Source: a virus
Direction: 5' to 3' (one strand)
IMG/VR virus record: IMGVR_UViG_3300042691_034972
Coordinates: 1 to 46,710 of that record
Length of the DNA: 46,710 nucleotides
Shown here: piece by piece, positions 42,792-46,710 of the stretch
Position numbering within the stretch: the stretch's first letter is position 1
Layout: each line of letters opens with the position of its first letter
The notes under the pieces: model-generated
Told to the model about the DNA's origin: nothing
The model's input: only the letters and a program-made list of their open reading frames with translations
Database searches by the model: none
Translations under genes and position numbers: made by a program

Positions 42792-45089
42792 ATGCCCTTT
42801 GGTGTAGGCGGATTCTCTAAATCAAAGGGCAGCCCTTTTAGTGGGAAGCTCGATAAGAAATTTTCTAGTCTCACAAAATTTAACGGAACAGATAAAAGAG
42901 CGGAAATTGAAAATCCGTTTGACCCGTCACTTTCTCCAGATATTGAGAGTGAAGTGCGGTTTTACAACCATGATTCATTGTGGGCTCGCTGGCGGCGCGG
43001 TTACGAGCTTTATTCAATCACACAAAGTGCTTTGGGTTCAAGTGATGTTGAGCGGCCTGTTAGAGGCGACTATCGACTTTATTTCTCTTTTCAGCAATAT
43101 CCAGGAGTTTTTGTTCCAGCACGTTTATTCACCTATCCGTCAACAAATCAAGACATTGGAGAGCAACTTGTTGGTATGCGCGATACCAATTCGTTCACTT
43201 TCTATGATTATGGGCTTCCAATTCTTAGTGTACGTTATTTAGGCGTCGCAGCACAAGCAACATACGTTCAGAGCGGTACTACAATCACTGTTACCAGTCC
43301 TGATCATGGCCTGTTCCCAGGAGATGACGTTTATTTAGCATTTTTATCAGGCACTTCCGTAAACGATACGCTTACAATCACCGAAAGAACACAAAATACC
43401 TTCACGATCACTGCTGTAGCTTCGCTGACAACAAGTGGAAACGTTGCTTATGCCATTTCGACAGCATTTACAGACACACGCTGGCGCTTTATTCGAGTTG
43501 CATTAAGGTTTTTACCTGCTGAAACAGCATTATTGCCTGGTGAACGAATGACAGATCGTGTAATTGAGCGCGATCTAGGTATTACAGCTACTTACAGCCG
43601 TACAGGGTCAACTGTAACCATTACCTGCGCCGAAAATCACGGTCTTTCCACTGGCAATACAATTTATTTAGACATTGAGACAGGACTTGTTTCCTCTGGA
43701 CGCTACGAAGTCACTGTTATTAGCGCGACCGTACTCGAAATTACAACAATTACGAGTGGCTCAACTTCAGGTGCTGCTACAGTCAGCCGTCTTCTCCGTG
43801 GATTCAATTATTTAGATTATGTTGGCTATACCGTCACTGGATCGGACGCTACTACAAATGAATTAATTTTTCAAAGAGACGATAGTTACGCAGCAAAAAC
43901 TACAGATGGAATTACAGCAACAGTTGTCCCTGCACACAGAGGATTTCAAGTCGGCAGGTATCTGACAACTGAATTACGTTGGCAGTGTTCTTGTGAAGAT
44001 TTCAGTAAGCGAGATAATTACAACTTATATAGTCAACTTAGGCAGCGTAGGTTCCCTCAGACACAACTAGCAAATTTAAAGCCAGGGCGCATCTTAAATC
44101 CTGATGGTACTTTTACAGAGACTCGCGATTCTCCCGGCGTTTTTCAAGATATTGGCTATACGACAATAAATAACTTTTACCAGCTGCCTGAATATGAAGA
44201 TGTCGAGCGGTTTTCATTCCAAAACTTGCTTTACTACCAGATGCGCTGGTGTAAGCACATTTACGCTTCAATGTGGGCATTGATCCATGACGAAGGTGGC
44301 GGGACCATCTCAATTAACGCACGCTACGAACAATCCGGGCCAAATATTACTGTTACTGCGCCTAATCACGGACTTTTGGCTAATAGGCGTATTCAGATCG
44401 ACTTTACAAGCGGCAATGCAATTGAGGGAGAGTACACGATAACAAGTGTGCCATCTAAAGATACATTTACAATTGTCTATCCATTTGCCGATACAACATC
44501 AGGGTACTGCACGGTATCTAATTTAAAACCACACGAATATGTAAACACTTGGTTGTTAGAACCTAGTGACCAACCTGTAGGAACTGGATTAGAAACGTTC
44601 TATAAAAATTTTGATCGTGAGAGTCAACGTTTGAAAGAAGTGACCGAGCGTTATGTTTTTGATTCGCAAAATTTAGGCTGGGCTGGAAGTCAAGTAGTTA
44701 TCGGTGCGGGCAATAATCCAGAACAGGCTGCAAACTTTGGTCCAGCACTGACAACAATGGTCTTAACTGACAATATTCGACGCGATGGGGAAGGTAAATT
44801 AAGTCGGATAGGTATTGTAGCAAATAGTACAAACCGTTTTACAGGTTTAGTCAATAAGTTATTTAATCTAGATCCTAAAATTATTCAGGGAGCTAAATTC
44901 GGTTTTCTTGATAAGCCGTTAAGTGAATATACTAGTGAATTTGAGTTTGGATTTGTTGACGGTGGGGAGTACCGTAACGGCGTTCCGCTCGAGAATGTAG
45001 ATACACTTGTCCAAATCGAGGCAGAAACGTACAGTCCTGTAACAGTCTTGGATACAATAGTCGATGCGAGCCTTTACATTAATAGTTAA
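42792..45089 (+). CDS. Large beta-rich tail protein, nozzle-like
   Basis: The 765-residue product starts MPFGVGGFSKSKGSPFSGKL. It carries three copies of a strand module, near residues 155 (TYVQSGTTITVTSPDHGLFP), 260 (TYSRTGSTVTITCAENHGLS) and 510 (RYEQSGPNITVTAPNHGLLA). Between them are FRDT-like loops and CSCEDFSKRDNYNLYSQLRQ. Size and position before the fibre genes match podovirus tail nozzle or tube proteins; this is inference from context. The module's HGL-x2-G-x2-IYLD signature is repeated in the preceding gene. Confidence 0.68.
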   Translation: MPFGVGGFSKSKGSPFSGKLDKKFSSLTKFNGTDKRAEIENPFDPSLSPDIESEVRFYNHDSLWARWRRGYELYSITQSALGSSDVERPVRGDYRLYFSFQQYPGVFVPARLFTYPSTNQDIGEQLVGMRDTNSFTFYDYGLPILSVRYLGVAAQATYVQSGTTITVTSPDHGLFPGDDVYLAFLSGTSVNDTLTITERTQNTFTITAVASLTTSGNVAYAISTAFTDTRWRFIRVALRFLPAETALLPGERMTDRVIERDLGITATYSRTGSTVTITCAENHGLSTGNTIYLDIETGLVSSGRYEVTVISATVLEITTITSGSTSGAATVSRLLRGFNYLDYVGYTVTGSDATTNELIFQRDDSYAAKTTDGITATVVPAHRGFQVGRYLTTELRWQCSCEDFSKRDNYNLYSQLRQRRFPQTQLANLKPGRILNPDGTFTETRDSPGVFQDIGYTTINNFYQLPEYEDVERFSFQNLLYYQMRWCKHIYASMWALIHDEGGGTISINARYEQSGPNITVTAPNHGLLANRRIQIDFTSGNAIEGEYTITSVPSKDTFTIVYPFADTTSGYCTVSNLKPHEYVNTWLLEPSDQPVGTGLETFYKNFDRESQRLKEVTERYVFDSQNLGWAGSQVVIGAGNNPEQAANFGPALTTMVLTDNIRRDGEGKLSRIGIVANSTNRFTGLVNKLFNLDPKIIQGAKFGFLDKPLSEYTSEFEFGFVDGGEYRNGVPLENVDTLVQIEAETYSPVTVLDTIVDASLYINS

Positions 45090-45091
45090 CG

Positions 45092-45517
45092 ATGGCTGTT
45101 CAGATTCTTTCAAGACGTTCATCTATTGCCTTTGACAGGCCTTTTCCGATTCGCCTAGGTAATGCAGAACTAGCAATTAATTTCAATTCTGCTGATCCTG
45201 GCCTTTATTTTGCGGATAACGTAGCGGCACCTTCCACAAATTTAATAAAAGTTGGGCCTACTTTTATCGGTGCTACAGCGCCCAATACTCCAGCTACTGG
45301 CTTTAGCTTATTCAGTAAAGGCGAATCTTGGCTAGATACATCAAGTACACACATTCAAAAACTGTATGATGGGAGTACGTGGCAAACGCCAAAAGCTGTT
45401 TCTTCTATTGGTGACGGTAAACCGGTTAACCCTGTTGACGGGCAACTTCATTACGACAAACTAATTCCTGGACTTTTCATATACGACTTAACGACGGCTT
45501 CTTGGATTGCTACTTAA
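45092..45517 (+). CDS. Tail-associated protein, 141 residues
   Basis: The product starts MAVQILSRRSSIAFDRPFPI, then RLGNAELAINFNSADPGLYF, SLFSKGESWLDTSSTHIQKL, GKPVNPVDGQLHYDKLIPGL and ends FIYDLTTASWIAT. The F-DRPFP-x-R-LGNAELAIN-x-N..GLYFAD pattern resembles short fibre-adaptor proteins of cyanophages and the start of the next fibre gene. It ends next to the convergent gene at 45518. Confidence 0.72.
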   Translation: MAVQILSRRSSIAFDRPFPIRLGNAELAINFNSADPGLYFADNVAAPSTNLIKVGPTFIGATAPNTPATGFSLFSKGESWLDTSSTHIQKLYDGSTWQTPKAVSSIGDGKPVNPVDGQLHYDKLIPGLFIYDLTTASWIAT

Positions 45518-45766
45518 TTAGCGGCCGTGATTTAAGATGTGATCTAATATACGATCTAATTTTAAATGGACAGCTTGGACCTCGCGCAGAAAATCTTCCT
45601 TCAGTACATAGTTTTGTATTACACGGTCTTGCAAACTGTCAATCTCTCTTTCTAAATTGCCAAAACGTGTTTCTATCTTTTTATTGAAGTTTGACAACGC
45701 TCTCGAAAGGCCAGCAAAAGCGCCTGCGCTTCCGGATAATACAGCTACAATCAGTTCTGGAGTCAC
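45518..45766 (-). CDS. Reversed membrane/coiled-coil protein
   Basis: The 82-residue product starts MTPELIVAVLSGSAGAFAGL with one membrane segment. A coiled coil (NFNKKIETRFGNLEREIDSL and QDRVIQNYVLKEDFLREVQA) and VHLKLDRILDHILNHGR follow. It is the only minus-strand gene in the 25-kb late region, and its stop abuts the preceding gene's stop. One helix plus a coil resembles small cyanobacterial and phage envelope proteins; holin or spanin-like roles are possible but unproved. Confidence 0.78.
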   Translation of the reverse strand: MTPELIVAVLSGSAGAFAGLSRALSNFNKKIETRFGNLEREIDSLQDRVIQNYVLKEDFLREVQAVHLKLDRILDHILNHGR

Positions 45767-46039
45767 TGGCGCATTTTAACTTCTTCTTCTATTTTAAGGT
45801 AAAAAAGCACTACAATTCAAACTTGTTCTGTTTGATGCTGCTGAAATTAGTACACGCAGTAGGCACCTAACGCAGTAAGTGTGGGCAGTGGGACCCGGTC
45901 AGTCATCACGATGGCGAATTTGGTGGAACAGCCTAGGCTTTTTTAGGGCGAAGCACCTAATGGATAGGAAAAGTATGCAGTGCAGCCTAAAAATTCAGTG
46001 AGGGTTTAGGCGTAGAATATGTAAATAGTTAAAGCAGTT
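45767..46039. other. Gap between reversed gene and fibre gene
   Basis: No convincing gene is seen; the longest frame starting with a possible ATG codes for about 11 residues. The stretch includes AGCCTAGGCT followed by TTTTTT (about 45947-45962), repeated CACCTAA segments and GTAAATAGTTAAAG close to ATG 46040. It must hold the promoters of the divergent genes at 45766 and 46040. No known RNA motif was recognised. Confidence 0.4.
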
Positions 46040-46710
46040 ATGGCTACACAAGTACAGTTTCGCCGTGGTACTACAGCTGACATCTCCACATTTATAGGTG
46101 CTGATGGAGAAGTTGTTGTTGACACTACAAAAAAAACTTGCGTTGTTCATGACGGTGTTAAGATAGCTGGTTATCCACTGCTGCGTGAAGATGGGTCTAA
46201 CAGCGCTCTGAATGTGGGTAGTCTATCCAGCTGCGCGTTAAAATTTATTAATGATCCAAATACCGGCATCATTAGCCCCGGAGCAGATCAGATTGCGTTA
46301 GTTACAGGAGGAGCTTCTCGGCTTAGTGTTGATTCTTCGGGTTCTGTAACAATCCCTGGCAACTTGCTGGTCGCTGGCGCTTTTACTGGTACCATTACTT
46401 TGGATAATGGTAGTGCTGCAGTTCCAGCGCTCCGTTTTACTAATGATCCAGACACAGGAATATACTTAGCCGGTACAAACGAAGTAGCCATCAGCACTGG
46501 CGGCACGCAACGGCTGACTACAACCACAACAGAAGTCACATCAACGTTACCTGTACTTCATCCACTCGGAGCCGCAGCTACTCCAAGTCTTAGTTTTGTC
46601 GGCGACACAAATACCGGCATGTACTCCCCCGGTGCAGATCAAGTAGCCATCAGCACTGGCGGCACGCAACGGCTGACTACAACCACAACAGAAGTCACAT
46701 CAACGTTACC
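46040..46710 (+). CDS. Tail fibre protein, 5' part (runs off window)
   Basis: ATG 46040 opens a frame without a stop to the end (223 complete codons). The product starts MATQVQFRRGTTADISTFIG and then carries repeats of the type DPDTGIYLAGTNEVAISTGG, TQRLTTTTTEVTSTLP and DTNTGMYSPGADQVAISTGG. Repeats of NTGIYSPGADQ[VI]A..GG-x-RL are characteristic of cyanophage tail fibres and receptor-binding proteins. The protein is partial; its C-terminal receptor-binding or chaperone part lies outside the window. Confidence 0.85.
   Translation, partial: MATQVQFRRGTTADISTFIGADGEVVVDTTKKTCVVHDGVKIAGYPLLREDGSNSALNVGSLSSCALKFINDPNTGIISPGADQIALVTGGASRLSVDSSGSVTIPGNLLVAGAFTGTITLDNGSAAVPALRFTNDPDTGIYLAGTNEVAISTGGTQRLTTTTTEVTSTLPVLHPLGAAATPSLSFVGDTNTGMYSPGADQVAISTGGTQRLTTTTTEVTSTL
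46482..46710 (+). repeat. Exact 70-bp direct repeat in fibre gene
   Basis: Positions 46482-46551 and 46641-46710 are identical over 70 bp, offset 159 bp (53 codons). The second copy runs to the window edge, so the match may continue. Exact nucleotide identity in a repeat that is otherwise diverged indicates recent duplication or gene conversion. Confidence 0.9.

Noticed and set aside
45767-46039. Cyanobacterial glutamine-type riboswitch or other known RNA
   Set aside because: I could not find the conserved core of any RNA motif I know; a covariance search would settle it.

Overview
This window looks like part of a tailed-phage genome (or prophage) infecting a picocyanobacterium of the Synechococcus/Cyanobium type. 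Evidence: a full virion-morphogenesis cassette (small and large terminase, portal, scaffold-like protein, major capsid, connector, beta-rich tail protein, tail fibre) plus dozens of tiny accessory genes, several of families I associate with marine Synechococcus and its phages (HPITPPPELVQQW proteins, a DUF7936-like protein, DUF2958, DUF5872, MPPELLAHFKKK, NTGIYSPGADQ fibre repeats). Family assignments are from memory of sequence patterns, not from database searches. No DNA polymerase, helicase, primase, integrase, tRNA or photosynthesis gene was seen, so the replication module must lie outside the window. A podovirus-like particle is the best guess, because there is no obvious tape-measure or sheath gene, but this is inference.

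Layout. (1) 1-442: no gene seen; a 28-bp near-palindrome and a hairpin. (2) 443-4736, minus strand: a tightly overlapping operon with good Shine-Dalgarno sites, containing thyX and several zinc-ribbon and helix-turn-helix proteins. (3) 4867-5828, plus strand: an islet of two genes. (4) 5857-16295, minus strand: about 38 small genes (HNH, ribbon-helix-helix, DUF2958, membrane peptides). Many have A/C-rich ACCACCATG leaders with no Shine-Dalgarno. A lone 46-codon plus-strand gene sits at 11345. (5) 16324-20963, minus strand: a GC-rich block of host-like genes separated by recurring structured cassettes, iteron-like CTATCAAC repeats, strong terminators and three promoters of identical architecture. 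(6) 21128-46710, plus strand: the late region. It starts with Ala/Gly/Gln-rich probable internal virion proteins, a SET-domain protein and a 902-residue hendecad-repeat protein. Next come terS-terL, an AbrB-like gene, the portal with the scaffold gene overprinted on its 3' end, the capsid genes, connectors, two cell-wall-hydrolase-like virion proteins sharing a C-terminal module, small conserved proteins and tail proteins. One reversed membrane/coiled-coil gene (45518-45766) and a fibre gene that runs off the end close the window.

How it fits together. The left arm is probably early/middle host-takeover functions: regulators, DNA-binding proteins, dTMP synthesis and many unknowns. The right arm packages DNA (TerS/TerL/portal), builds the capsid (scaffold, MCP, second abundant protein) and completes the tail and cell-wall-penetrating parts. 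Points most worth a second look are: the 527-nt portal/scaffold overprint; the triplicated promoter architecture at 19.6-21.0 kb; the covarying hairpin cassette between 16.65 and 20.5 kb; the hendecad protein; an apparently permuted M23-like protein; and several sub-60-codon genes.
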